Source: Accumulibacter sp. (GTDB lineage: Bacteria; Pseudomonadota; Gammaproteobacteria; Burkholderiales; Rhodocyclaceae). Taken from it: 64,000 bases of DNA. The position numbers and the translations under genes were made by a program. Positions 38,228 to 48,051 of the stretch are shown here, piece after piece. Every line of letters starts with the position of its first letter. Positions within the stretch are counted from its first letter, which is position 1. The DNA is taken from NCBI GenBank assembly GCA_024235715.1, contig JACKLW010000005.1, positions 248,001 to 312,000 on the forward strand. The letters are read 5' to 3'. The notes beneath the pieces were generated by a model, which was not told the origin of the DNA, searched no databases, and saw only the letters and a list, made by a program, of their open reading frames with translations.

Positions 38228-40177
38228 TCAAATGTCGGCGCCGATCAGCGCGCCATTGTCTTCCATCCATGCCCGCCGTCCCGCGGACTCGCTTTTGCCC
38301 ATCAACATCTGCATCACCGGCCTGGCCGCTTCGGCGCCCGGCATGCGGATGCGCATCAGGCGGCGTGTGTCGGGCGACATCGTCGTTTCCCAGAGTTGCT
38401 CGGGATTCATTTCGCCAAGGCCCTTGAAACGCGAAATGGCGATCGCCTCCGGCTTGATTCCCTCGAGTCGCAGACGGTCGAGCAGCGCTTCGCGTTCGTC
38501 GCTGTCGAGCGCATACAGCTTGCGCGGCGGGCGATTCTTCCCCTGCCCGGGGACGTCCAGGCGAAACAGGGGGGGTTGCGCAAAATAGAGATGGCCGCTG
38601 GCGATCAGCTTCGGGAAATGGCGGTAGAAAAGCGTGCACAGGAGAACGCGGATGTGCGAGCCATCGACGTCGGCATCGGTCATGATCACCACCTTTCCGT
38701 AGCGCAGATTGTTCAATACCGCGTCGGGCGCACTCGCCGGATGCGGATCGATGCCCAGCGCGACGGCGATGTCGTGCACCTCGCGGTTGGCGAAGAGGCT
38801 GCCGGCGTCGACCTCCCAGGTATTGAGCACCTTGCCGCGCAGCGGCAGGATCGCCTGCAGTTCCTTGTCGCGCCCGGACTTGGCCGAACCACCGGCGGAA
38901 TCGCCCTCGACGAGGAAGATCTCGTTGCGGCGGACGTCCTCGCTCTGGCAATCCGAGAGCTTGCCCGGCAGGATCGCCACCCCCGACTGCTTGCGCTTCT
39001 CGACCTTCTGGCCGGCACGCGTGCGCGCCTGCGCCGCGCGGATGGCGAGGTCGGTGATCTTTTTGGCCGCATCCGGATGTTCGTTGAGCCACAGCTCCAG
39101 CGGGTCGCGCAGCATGCGCGCCACCAGCGCCACCGCATCGCGCGAGTTCAGGCGCTCCTTGGTCTGGCCCTGAAACGACGGATCGAGCATGCGCACCGCA
39201 AGAACGAAGCTGGCGCGTGAAAAGACGTCTTCGGCCGCCAGCTTGACGCCCTTCGGCAGCAGCGCGTGGTGATCGGCGAAACTCTTCACCGCATCCAGCG
39301 TCGCCTGCCGCAGACCCGCCTCGTGCGTACCGCCGGAAGGGGTCGGAATCAGGTTGACGTAGGACTCGCGCGCCAGACTGCCGTCGGCGGTCCAGCAGAT
39401 CGCCCAGGCGGCGCCGGAACCGACCGGGAAGTTCTCGTCACCCCTGGGCGCGTACTTCTCGCCGCTGAATACCGGCGCAACCGCTTCGCCTTCGATCTGC
39501 TCGCTCAGGTACTGCAGCATGCCATCGGCGAAACACCATTCGCTCGTCGCGCCGCCTTCCACGGTCAGCGAAACCTGCAAGCCGGGCAGCAGCAGCGCCT
39601 TGCTGCGCAGCAGGCGTTCGAGCTGCGGCAACGGGATCAGCGGCGAATCGAAGAAGCTCGCGTCCGGCCAGGCGCGCAGGCGCGTGCCGCTGGCTTTCCT
39701 GGGCGCGTCGCCGACCCGCTGCAGCGGCTCCAGCACGGCACCACCGGCAAAGACCATGCGATGCCGCGCGCCATCGCGCACCACCTCGACCTCGAGCCGG
39801 GTGGACAGCGCGTTGGTCACCGAGACGCCCACACCGTGCAAGCCACCCGAGAAGCGATACGCCGATTCGCGCTCATCCTTGTTGAACTTGCCGCCGGCGT
39901 GCAGGCGGGTGAACACCACCTCGACCGTGGGCACCTGTTCGAGCGGGTGGATTTCGACCGGAATGCCCCGCCCGTCGTCCTCGACGCTGACCGAATGGTC
40001 AGCGTGCAGCGTCACCGCGATCCGCTTGCAGAAGCCGCCCAGCGCCTCGTCGGCAGCGTTGTCGATCGCTTCCTGGATGATGTGCAGCGGGCAATCGATG
40101 CGCGTGTACATCCCGGGACGATGGCGCACCGGCTCCAGCCCCTTGAGAACGGCGATCGATTCTGCGGTGTAGCTCAT
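38228..40177 (-). CDS. parE: DNA topoisomerase IV subunit B
   Basis: A 649-residue GHKL ATPase subunit. [11 protein letters not shown] and [10 protein letters not shown] (ATP/Mg site), [15 protein letters not shown] (lid) and the TOPRIM acidic motifs [14 protein letters not shown] and DADVDG are all present. The length of about 650 fits ParE better than GyrB (about 800). The ATG at 40177 follows GGAGAAA; the longer frame upstream crosses the hairpin at 40222-40251. parC follows directly. Confidence 0.96.
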   Translation of the reverse strand: MSYTAESIAVLKGLEPVRHRPGMYTRIDCPLHIIQEAIDNAADEALGGFCKRIAVTLHADHSVSVEDDGRGIPVEIHPLEQVPTVEVVFTRLHAGGKFNKDERESAYRFSGGLHGVGVSVTNALSTRLEVEVVRDGARHRMVFAGGAVLEPLQRVGDAPRKASGTRLRAWPDASFFDSPLIPLPQLERLLRSKALLLPGLQVSLTVEGGATSEWCFADGMLQYLSEQIEGEAVAPVFSGEKYAPRGDENFPVGSGAAWAICWTADGSLARESYVNLIPTPSGGTHEAGLRQATLDAVKSFADHHALLPKGVKLAAEDVFSRASFVLAVRMLDPSFQGQTKERLNSRDAVALVARMLRDPLELWLNEHPDAAKKITDLAIRAAQARTRAGQKVEKRKQSGVAILPGKLSDCQSEDVRRNEIFLVEGDSAGGSAKSGRDKELQAILPLRGKVLNTWEVDAGSLFANREVHDIAVALGIDPHPASAPDAVLNNLRYGKVVIMTDADVDGSHIRVLLCTLFYRHFPKLIASGHLYFAQPPLFRLDVPGQGKNRPPRKLYALDSDEREALLDRLRLEGIKPEAIAISRFKGLGEMNPEQLWETTMSPDTRRLMRIRMPGAEAARPVMQMLMGKSESAGRRAWMEDNGALIGADI

Positions 40178-40221
40178 TAAGCTGATTTCTCCAGCTGGCC
40201 GCCTGGTGCCAGACCGGGCCG

Positions 40222-40251
40222 AATACAAAAACGCCAGAACAGAGCCTGGCG
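40222..40251 (-). terminator. Terminator-like hairpin in front of parE
   Basis: On the minus strand CGCCAG, an 8-base loop and CTGGCG are followed by five T residues. It lies 45 bases upstream of the parE ATG and about 300 bases after the PEP-CTERM gene, which already has its own terminator. It may be a leader attenuator of parE-parC, or it may end a transcript from 40252-40500. Confidence 0.6.
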
Positions 40252-40502
40252 CGTTGGGGTATCGAGCTGCAGAGTGTACTACCGAATACGGGCGAAGCGA
40301 TCGATATGGCACGCGATCGCTTCTTGAAACGTGCAGTTACTCAGGTCATAGATCGGGCTTTGCTGATTGGGACGCCAGGGCAGACGCCGAGCGCACGCGC
40401 AATTCTGGGCCAAAAAAATCGCAGCAAACCGCTTGGCCCGGAAGCCTGCCCAAGAGCGAAGCAAGTTTCGTAAGACGTCAGACGTGACCGCGCTCCGGGA
40501 TG

Positions 40503-40531
40503 AAAAAACCCCGCTTGAGCGGGGTTTCTTT
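40503..40531 (-). terminator. Intrinsic terminator of the PEP-CTERM gene
   Basis: A perfect 9-base-pair stem (AAACCCCGC/GCGGGGTTT) with a 4-base loop is flanked by A-runs and T-runs on the two sides, so it can work in both directions. It begins 16 bases after the stop codon at 40547. Confidence 0.88.
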
Positions 40532-40546
40532 CACAGGGCCGGACGC

Positions 40547-41169
40547 TCAAGCGCTGCGCCTGCGGCGACGGAACCCCAGTCCAGCCAAGCCGAAACCGAG
40601 CAGCGCGATGGAGGACGGCTCGGGAACATCGCCGTCGGAAATCACGCTACCCCCAAATGCTGCCCATTGAAAGTTGACGGTCAACGGGGTGTGCTTGTTT
40701 TCCACGAACACATTCCCCGGATCGGTGCCAACCGGGACCGTGCCGAGCGAACCCGTCGTCAGGTCTGAGATGAATTCCGCACGGATGCTCGCCTCGAATC
40801 CGTCGTCGTTGATGGTGTAATGGAGAATGTCGCTGATCAGGTCCGTCGTCCCCCACTCGACCAGATAAATGGTCCTGTCAATGCTGCTGATACTGCCGCT
40901 TAACGATATCCACCGCCCGTCGAAGACCACCGGGCTGGCACTCTCGGGAACCACCACAGTGCCACCGGCACCTACGCCACAACGGCCCATGGAAACGGCG
41001 TTACGCTAGCGCCAAACTCGAAGTCGCACACACCGACGCTAATGAACCCTTCCACAGCCGCATCGTCGAAGGTCAGCGCGGCGGCATTGGCCCCCGTGGA
41101 AACTGCCATGGTCATGCCGACGGCCAGCGCTACTGATGCAGCAATTTTGCCAAGATTCTTGACTCTCAT
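40547..41169 (-). pseudogene. PEP-CTERM sorting-domain protein, split by a frameshift
   Basis: Two overlapping frames together make one protein. The first (40972-41169) has a signal peptide (KNLGKIAASVALAVGMTMA, ending ANAA) and stops after about 65 residues. The second (40547-40990) continues as a beta-rich exported domain and ends VPEPSSIALLGFGLAGLGFRRRRRSA-like: a PEP motif, a hydrophobic helix and an Arg cluster, which is the exosortase sorting signal. A single lost base near 40995 would join them in frame. The family is secreted via exosortase/EpsH systems linked to exopolysaccharide and floc formation. The break could be a true mutation or an assembly error. The strong terminator and promoter suggest the locus was active recently. 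Confidence 0.82.
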
Positions 41170-41272
41170 GTCACGGTCCTCCCCTACAAAGTTAGCAGCA
41201 ATCGAATTTCAGTCGACTATCACCAAGAGGAAACGCTGATGATTGGTTCGTGTCGTACCGTGTCGACGTTGT

Positions 41273-41290
41273 AAGCAGAATACATGCCAA
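41273..41290 (-). promoter_or_regulatory. Sigma-54 (RpoN)-type promoter for the PEP-CTERM gene
   Basis: The minus strand reads TTGGCATGTATTCTGCTT. The GG and GC doublets are exactly 10 bases apart, 7 of 8 bases match YTGGCACG and 4 of 5 match TTGCW. It lies about 105 bases before the start codon. PEP-CTERM genes are known to be driven by RpoN with the PrsK/PrsR pair in some floc-forming bacteria. Confidence 0.65.
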
Positions 41291-41365
41291 AAGCCAAAAC
41301 TTTTTATATATCCATAGTTTAAATTATCCCTTTATACAAGAATGGCTAAAGATGTGTAAAATTTC

Positions 41366-41482
41366 CCGACAAAATCAGTACACCTTCTGCCGACAACCTC
41401 CCCCACCGGAACCCAAGAGCGTTACATTTGTTTTGCAATCAAATACTTGACAAACAAAAACACGGTGTAGTTTTTTCCGACA
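41366..41482 (-). repeat. Three TGTCGG motifs upstream of the sigma-54-like site
   Basis: TGTCGG on the minus strand occurs at 41366-41371, 41390-41395 and 41477-41482, 76 to 190 bases upstream of the -24 element. The first two are 24 bases apart, near two helical turns. They are candidate enhancer sites for a sigma-54 activator; this is inference from position. Confidence 0.3.
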
Positions 41483-41649
41483 GTCAGCCGAAACCCGGAG
41501 ATGGCGTATCGAGGTGCGGAGTGTCCTAGCGATGCGCCTGCGGTGTTAGCCGGTCACTGGCCCGGCACCCGTCTATCGCCGCAGGTTCCGTTGGGCATTG
41601 TCCCAGGCGGAGCGCACTCCAGCGGTGCTGTCTCAAGACGACAGCCCGA

Positions 41650-42390
41650 TCACGGGTAGGGGCAGACATGACCATGGCGGGAGAGATAGTCGAAGACGTT
41701 TGGTCCAAGGGCTCTCCACAATGCAGAATCAACACGCGACTGAATCAGCTGCTGATGAGTACCCAGGAGTTCCCGTGATTGCTTACTTCGGTAGAGGCGA
41801 ACGCTAACGCCATAGTTTCCGCAGCGGATGGTGTCGACCAAGGGCGAGAGAAGGAACACATCGATCACCTTGACCTGCCCGGGGCCACTGTCATCAATCT
41901 TTGCTTGCGCGAGCAGAGGCCTTGCTGCGTCGGACGGGTTCTCGAACTCTGCCTCAATGACCGCACCCACCGGCACGTCGTCATGAACCTGGAGAGCAAG
42001 GGTGAAGCCGTAGGCGTAGTTGGGCGGTTGCCCTGGGCGCCATTCGCAGCTCACGCCGACACCACGCGTGCGCATGTAGCGGGAGGCCTCATTTGACGGC
42101 AAAGGGCCGAGCCCGCTCGGCCGTGGGATGCCTTCGGTGCGATCGGCGGCGAGCCGCTGCGCCAGCATTTCCTCGACGGCCTGTTGCTCCCGGCGCATGC
42201 GCTGCTTCGCGTCTTCAACCTGTTGCGGCGTTGGCAGTGGCGGACACTGAATCTCGGTTGCTTTGACGGCGTGCGAAGGCACATCGGTGTAGTGGATCCG
42301 GCCCTGCTGATCCGTCCAGCGGTACACATTCTGCGCATGCACGCTGCCGATCAGCGTTAACAAAATGGATAGGCTTAAGCATCGTCGCAT
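41650..42390 (-). CDS. Exported DUF4124-domain protein of unknown function
   Basis: A 246-residue protein with a signal peptide (about 1-19, ending VHA), then a DUF4124 module (NVYRWTDQQGRIHYTDVPS) and a coiled-coil stretch (about 55-85). The C-terminal half is unrecognised, with conserved-looking cysteines (VSCEWRPGQPPNYAYGF, TIRCGNYG). DUF4124 occurs in many periplasmic proteobacterial proteins of unknown role. GGGGAGGAG lies just upstream of the ATG at 42390, fixing the start. Confidence 0.75.
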   Translation of the reverse strand: MRRCLSLSILLTLIGSVHAQNVYRWTDQQGRIHYTDVPSHAVKATEIQCPPLPTPQQVEDAKQRMRREQQAVEEMLAQRLAADRTEGIPRPSGLGPLPSNEASRYMRTRGVGVSCEWRPGQPPNYAYGFTLALQVHDDVPVGAVIEAEFENPSDAARPLLAQAKIDDSGPGQVKVIDVFLLSPLVDTIRCGNYGVSVRLYRSKQSRELLGTHQQLIQSRVDSALWRALGPNVFDYLSRHGHVCPYP

Positions 42391-42625
42391 CCTGCTCCTC
42401 CCCTCACCAAGAACATTGAAGGACGGGGGAAAGGCTCGGTTCCAACATTCCAATACCTTCTCGTGACGCCCACGCGCACCAGCCTCACCCAGTATTGTTC
42501 TGCGTATGCTCGGCAGCCTTTCGCGTCGCATTGCGTGCCGACGGACCGGCAATCGAGCAACGAAAACGCTGTGACTCACCGCTGACGACTTTTCGCGCGT
42601 CTCCGGTGTTTTCTCTGCCGTTGCC

Positions 42626-43183
42626 TCAAGCGCTCTCCGCAAGCCAGGCATCGCGCGGCAGGTCGTCGATCCCCGGGGAAATCAGAAAGCGCGTGATTGC
42701 CGCAGGATTCATCAGACCGATGCCGCCGTGCGCCAGTCGGTAGTTCATCACCGGGCGTTCGAGGAAGCTGGTCAGATTCATCAGGCGCTCGGCCAGCGCG
42801 GCCTTGCGAACGCCCTCCGCAAGCGTATGCAGCACGTGTCCGCCTTCGAAGAAGAAATCGATCCGCACCTTGAAGCGCTCGCCTTCGAACCAGCCGCTGA
42901 AAGGTTCCGCGAGTTGCTCCGGCTTCAGCACCGTCAACTCCAGGTTGAGAGGGCTCGCCACATAGGCACTCAGATCCTTCGCTGCTTCAAACTCGACGCA
43001 GGCAATCGACGCCCGCGCGAAGACCTCGGTCTGTGCCGCCGAGCCGATGATCAGTGGCTTCCCGGAAAACATCTGGCTGCTGCGCCTGAGGCTGTCGACG
43101 GTGTGCTCGATGGCGGCCTCGTCGGTCTGCAGGAAGCGCCGGGCACGGTTGGCAGTTGTAATGACCGTAATGCCGATCGCCAT
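42626..43183 (-). CDS. Hypothetical protein (185 aa), family not recognised
   Basis: A 185-residue soluble protein without a signal peptide or membrane segment. It starts MAIGITVITTANRARRFLQ and has an alternating beta/alpha pattern, for example FKVRIDFFFEGGHVLHTLAEG. The strong ribosome binding site GAGGGGGGG before the ATG and good codon use support translation. It lies 36 bases downstream of the cobalamin adenosyltransferase gene on the same strand, possibly in one transcript. I do not assign a function. Confidence 0.65.
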   Translation of the reverse strand: MAIGITVITTANRARRFLQTDEAAIEHTVDSLRRSSQMFSGKPLIIGSAAQTEVFARASIACVEFEAAKDLSAYVASPLNLELTVLKPEQLAEPFSGWFEGERFKVRIDFFFEGGHVLHTLAEGVRKAALAERLMNLTSFLERPVMNYRLAHGGIGLMNPAAITRFLISPGIDDLPRDAWLAESA

Positions 43184-43219
43184 GTCGAACCCCCCCTCAA
43201 AGTAGATGATTGCGCGCGC

Positions 43220-43780
43220 TCACTCGCCGCCGCGATTCTTGCCCTGCACCCACAGCACGTCGCCTGTATCCGCCGCCTTGTTCAGCGCACGACCGAGGAC
43301 GAACATCAGGTCAGACAGGCGATTCAGGTACTTGCGCGCAAAGTCCGAGACCTGCTCGGCGGTCGCCAGATGGACGATCTGGCGCTCGGCGCGACGACAG
43401 ACGGTGCGCGCCAGATGCGCGAAGGCGGCGGCCCGCGTGCCGCCGGGGAGAATGAAATCCTTGAGCGGCAAGAGATCTTCGTTGAACTGCTCCACCAGCG
43501 CTTCGAGTCGGCCGATCTGCGCAGCACCGATCATGTTCGTTCCCGGAATGCACAGTTCGCCGCCGAGATCGAAGAGGTCGTGCTGAATGCTGGTCAGCGC
43601 CTGACGGATGACATCCGGCATGTCTTCGGTGAGCAGGACGCCGATCACCGAATTGAGTTCGTCGACCTGCCCCATGGTCTCGATGCGCAGGCTGTCCTTG
43701 GCCACCCGGCTGCCGTCACCAAGGCCGGTGGTGCCGGCGTCGCCGGTACGGGTAACGATTTTCGAGAGGCGATTGCCCAT
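43220..43780 (-). CDS. Cob(I)alamin adenosyltransferase, PduO type
   Basis: A 186-residue five-helix protein with the N-terminal ATP-binding TRTGDAGTTGLGDGSRV, the middle FILPGGTRAAAFAHLARTVCRRAER and the C-terminal LNRLSDLMFVLGRALN, all diagnostic of PduO/MMAB enzymes. It adenosylates cob(I)alamin to make coenzyme B12. The ATG at 43780 matches the family N terminus. The cobS-cobC pair at 50.4 kb fits a B12-producing or salvaging organism. Confidence 0.93.
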   Translation of the reverse strand: MGNRLSKIVTRTGDAGTTGLGDGSRVAKDSLRIETMGQVDELNSVIGVLLTEDMPDVIRQALTSIQHDLFDLGGELCIPGTNMIGAAQIGRLEALVEQFNEDLLPLKDFILPGGTRAAAFAHLARTVCRRAERQIVHLATAEQVSDFARKYLNRLSDLMFVLGRALNKAADTGDVLWVQGKNRGGE

Positions 43781-43829
43781 GCTGGCGTTCCTGATCAAAA
43801 TAAGCGCGATTATAGCCGAAGGAGATTTC

Positions 43830-44630
43830 GTGACCGCGCCATCGCTGCAGCTGAGTGCCAACCTCAGCTTTCTGTTCACCGACAGCCCCTTCGAGGAGCG
43901 CTTCGCACGCGCGGCGCGCGCCGGTTTTCACGGCGTCGAGTACATGTTCCCCTATGCCTGCGACGCAGGGGAGTTGTCCCGGCTGCTGCGCGAGCATCGG
44001 CTGCAACAGGTTCTCCATAACCTGCCGGCGGGCGACTGGGACGCCGGCGAGCGCGGCATTGCCTGCCTGCCCGGACGGGAGAGCGAGTTCCGCGAGGGCG
44101 TCGAGCAGGGAATCGACTACGCGCGCCAGCTCGGCTGCTCGCAGCTCAACTGCCTGGCCGGCGTGGCACCCGATGCCGTCCCCGCTGAAACGGTCCGCGA
44201 GACCTTCAAGGACAACCTTCGGCATGCGGCCGGACGCCTTGCTGCCAATGGTATCCGCCTGCTGATCGAGCCGATCAACAGCCGCGTCGACGTCCCCGGT
44301 TTTTGGCTCGATACGCCGAGCAAAGCGACTGCTCTGATGGCCGAAATGGCGGAAGAAAACCTCTGGCTGCAGTACGACATCTACCACGCACAGATCATGG
44401 AAGGCGATCTGGCGCGGACAATCGAGGCCAACGTCGATCGCATTGCGCATGTGCAGCTGGCCGACAACCCCGGGCGGCACGAGCCGGGAAGCGGCGAGAT
44501 CAACTACCCTTTCCTGTTCGCCCTGCTTCACCGTCTCGGCTACCGCGGCTGGCTGGGTTGCGAGTATCGCCCCCTGCTCCCGGATACCGACAGCGGGCTG
44601 GCCTGGGCAAGCGCCTGGCTGGGCAGGTAG
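43830..44630 (+). CDS. hyi: Hydroxypyruvate isomerase family protein
   Basis: A 266-residue TIM-barrel protein with the Hyi pattern: LSANLSFLFTDSPFEERFARAA, GFHGVEYMFPY, IEPINSRVDVPGFWL and YDIYHAQIMEGDLART. The metal-site Glu, Asp, His and Glu residues are in place. It interconverts hydroxypyruvate and tartronate semialdehyde in glyoxylate metabolism. The start is a GTG at 43830 with GAAGGAG ideally placed; no earlier start has this. No gcl or glxR lies nearby. Confidence 0.9.
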   Translation: MTAPSLQLSANLSFLFTDSPFEERFARAARAGFHGVEYMFPYACDAGELSRLLREHRLQQVLHNLPAGDWDAGERGIACLPGRESEFREGVEQGIDYARQLGCSQLNCLAGVAPDAVPAETVRETFKDNLRHAAGRLAANGIRLLIEPINSRVDVPGFWLDTPSKATALMAEMAEENLWLQYDIYHAQIMEGDLARTIEANVDRIAHVQLADNPGRHEPGSGEINYPFLFALLHRLGYRGWLGCEYRPLLPDTDSGLAWASAWLGR

Positions 44631-44648
44631 CGACCGGCGTTCGGCTTG

Positions 44649-46400
44649 TCAGCTCTCGCCGAAGACCTTGCAGAAGCGCAGTTCCTCGGGATAAGGGAAA
44701 AAATCCTCTACGTGGCCGGCGCGGATCTTCTCCTGCGCCGTCTGCCAGAATTTCACGTCGAGCAGCGCACGATGGTACTTGAGGAAGGCCGAGCGCACTT
44801 TCGGCGACCCGAGCAGGAACCTGGCAAATTCCTCGGGAAAGACGTCGTGGCGGCCAACCGAGTACCAGGGCTCGTTGGACATCTCCATTTCCGGGTACGG
44901 TGCTTCCGGAATGACGCGGAAATTGGTGTCGGTCATGTATTCGATTTCGTCGTAGTCGTAGAAGACGACGCGGTTGTAGCGCGTCACGCCGAAGTTCTTC
45001 CAGAGCATGTCGCCCGGGAAAATGTTGGCGCAGGCCAGTTCGCGAATGGCGTTCCCGTACTCGAGCACGGCGTGGTCGATCTCCTCGGGTGTCGCCTCGT
45101 CGAGATAGATGTTCAGCGGTGTCAGCCGGCGTTCGATATACACGTGCTTGATCACCAGATCCTCGCCATCCTCCTCGATCAGCGACGGCGCAAGCGTGCG
45201 CAGCGCGTCCAGCAACTCGGCCGAGAAGCGCTCCTTGGGAAGCGCCACATGCGAAAACTCCAGCGAGTCTGCCATGCGACCAACCCGGTCGACCTGTTTG
45301 ACCAGCAGGTACTTGCGCTTGACGGTGGCACGGTCCATTTCCTTGGAAGCGCCGAAGACGTCCTTGATCAGCTTGAAAACGTAGGGATACGACGGCAGCG
45401 TGAACACCAGCATCACCAGTCCGGCGATTCCCGGTGCGATCGTGAACTGATCCTGCGAGTGACGAAGGTGCTGCTTGAGATCGCGGAAGAACAGGATCTT
45501 CCCCTGCTTGCCGAGGCCGAGCATGGTGTATATCTCGGACGGGGGCTTGTTCGGCATGATGCTGCTCAGGAAATGCACGTATCCCGACGGCACCTCCATA
45601 TCGACCATGAAATAAGCCCGCGACAACGAGAACAGCACGCTGAGCAGCAGGCGGTCGAGCAGGATCGTGTCCAGCACCAGCCTGCCTTCCGGCGTATGCA
45701 GGACCGGCACCGCGAAGGGAAACTCGTGATGGCCGTTGATTGCCTTGCCGAAGACGTAGGCGCCCTTGTTGCGATAGAAGGCGGAGTGAAGGACACGGAT
45801 TTGTGCGTTGGCCTCGGCCTGCGGCCACTCGCCGAGACTTTTCCGGCAGGTGCGCATGATGAAGTCGACGTCGCGATCGAGATCTTCGAAGGGGCGTTGC
45901 CAGGCGAAGTCCACAATCACCTGCTTGATCGTCGCGCGCAGGCCACACTGCACCGGATAGTAGCTGCGGTAGGTTGGCGGATCCGCCTGGATGTACTCGG
46001 TCGACGCGGCCGGACGCGCGAAGATGTAGTCGTTGTTGAAATAGGTCCGGGCGAGAATCTTCGAACACACCGAGTTGAAGAAGGTCTCGGCGAGTTCAGG
46101 CTGTTTGTGGTTGATCAAATGTCCGATGTAGAGCAGCTTGAGCTGCTGCCAGGTGGCATCGTCGATAGACGCGGCGCCGAAGTCGGCGGCGAGCAGTACG
46201 GCGGTCTCGTTGACGCGCTCGTCGTAGGAACGGATCCGCTCGCGAACGGCCAGATGGACTCCCTTCCAGTCTGCCGCTTCAAACAGGGCCTTGGCTTCCC
46301 GGCCATAGCGGCGGATCAGCTGATAGTGGCGGTTGAAACCATCGATCATGGCCTCGGCGATACGCGCAGCGAGCACGTTTTCTACAGTGGAAATGTCCAT
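44649..46400 (-). CDS. aceK: Isocitrate dehydrogenase kinase/phosphatase
   Basis: A 583-residue bifunctional enzyme, matching the usual length (about 578-600). The kinase-like C-terminal domain carries LVIKHVYIERRLTPLN and the family-typical FPGDMLWKNFGVTRYNRVVFYDYDE region, in which the catalytic Asp lies. It phosphorylates and inactivates isocitrate dehydrogenase, sending carbon into the glyoxylate shunt on acetate. The substrate gene icd is its divergent neighbour. aceA and aceB are not in the window. Confidence 0.96.
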   Translation of the reverse strand: MDISTVENVLAARIAEAMIDGFNRHYQLIRRYGREAKALFEAADWKGVHLAVRERIRSYDERVNETAVLLAADFGAASIDDATWQQLKLLYIGHLINHKQPELAETFFNSVCSKILARTYFNNDYIFARPAASTEYIQADPPTYRSYYPVQCGLRATIKQVIVDFAWQRPFEDLDRDVDFIMRTCRKSLGEWPQAEANAQIRVLHSAFYRNKGAYVFGKAINGHHEFPFAVPVLHTPEGRLVLDTILLDRLLLSVLFSLSRAYFMVDMEVPSGYVHFLSSIMPNKPPSEIYTMLGLGKQGKILFFRDLKQHLRHSQDQFTIAPGIAGLVMLVFTLPSYPYVFKLIKDVFGASKEMDRATVKRKYLLVKQVDRVGRMADSLEFSHVALPKERFSAELLDALRTLAPSLIEEDGEDLVIKHVYIERRLTPLNIYLDEATPEEIDHAVLEYGNAIRELACANIFPGDMLWKNFGVTRYNRVVFYDYDEIEYMTDTNFRVIPEAPYPEMEMSNEPWYSVGRHDVFPEEFARFLLGSPKVRSAFLKYHRALLDVKFWQTAQEKIRAGHVEDFFPYPEELRFCKVFGES

Positions 46401-46726
46401 AAGGCCTGCGCGGCTGGTTTGTCTTGGAACGATTGTAGCATTCGGCGCTGCGCGGCCCGGCAAGCCGCGCCGGCCGTCCGCAGGCAGCCGCCAATCATGC
46501 GGGCGCCGGCGCGCACCTTCCCGGTGCCTGAACGGGCTGGCAAATCGCCCCGCTTTGCGACATAATCGCGTGCGGTGCCGCAGGAGAATCTGCTTCGTTC
46601 AGATCCTTCGTGCCCACATAGGCAACCCAGTCCGATCCGCCGGTCCCGAACTACCGTATAGCGCTGCAAAGCGCCGGCGCCGGTACGCGAGTCGGATACA
46701 ACCACACCACACTATATGGAGTTGGC
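46401..46726. other. 326-base divergent regulatory region between aceK and icd
   Basis: No gene is supported here. For aceK, the minus strand has TACAAT (46432-46437), a good -10, about 35 bases before its ATG, without a clear -35. For icd, CATAAT near 46560-46566 is a possible -10. A GCGCGGC/GCCGCGC inverted repeat (46450-46456 and 46464-46470) and a GCGCT/AGCGC tetraloop hairpin in the icd leader are also visible. Confidence 0.4.
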
Positions 46727-47956
<1,230 letters not shown>

Positions 47957-47994
47957 GCAGGCAACTGCTCCCGTCATAGAGGCGCCGCAAGGAC

Positions 47995-48023
47995 AAGGCC
48001 CCCGCAAGGGGGCTTTGTTGTTT
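47995..48023 (+). terminator. Intrinsic terminator of icd
   Basis: GCCCCC and GGGGGC pair perfectly around a GCAA tetraloop, extended by AAG/CTT, and are followed by TTTGTTGTTT. It starts 39 bases after the icd stop. Confidence 0.88.
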
Positions 48024-48051
48024 CGTGAGCGAAGCGCGCAACGAGGATTTC

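Larger units (their letters stand above)
41170..41649. other. AT-rich 480-base spacer upstream of the PEP-CTERM gene
   Basis: The base composition drops sharply between about 41290 and 41480 (runs such as TTTTTATATATCC and TTTAAATTATCCC), unlike the rest of the window. No protein gene is supported here. It holds the sigma-54-like promoter (41273-41290) and repeated TGTCGG motifs (minus strand), so it is best read as a regulatory region. Confidence 0.55.

Noticed and set aside
35047..38427. A very long plus-strand open frame (over 1100 codons) opposite parC and parE
   Set aside because: It is the antisense shadow of parC and its neighbours in GC-rich DNA; composition is Arg/Gln/Asp-biased and it has no ribosome binding site or domain.
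41250..41450. Plus-strand 66-codon frame in the AT-rich spacer
   Set aside because: Its composition follows the AT-rich DNA, there is no ribosome binding site, and it overlaps the sigma-54-like promoter and repeats.
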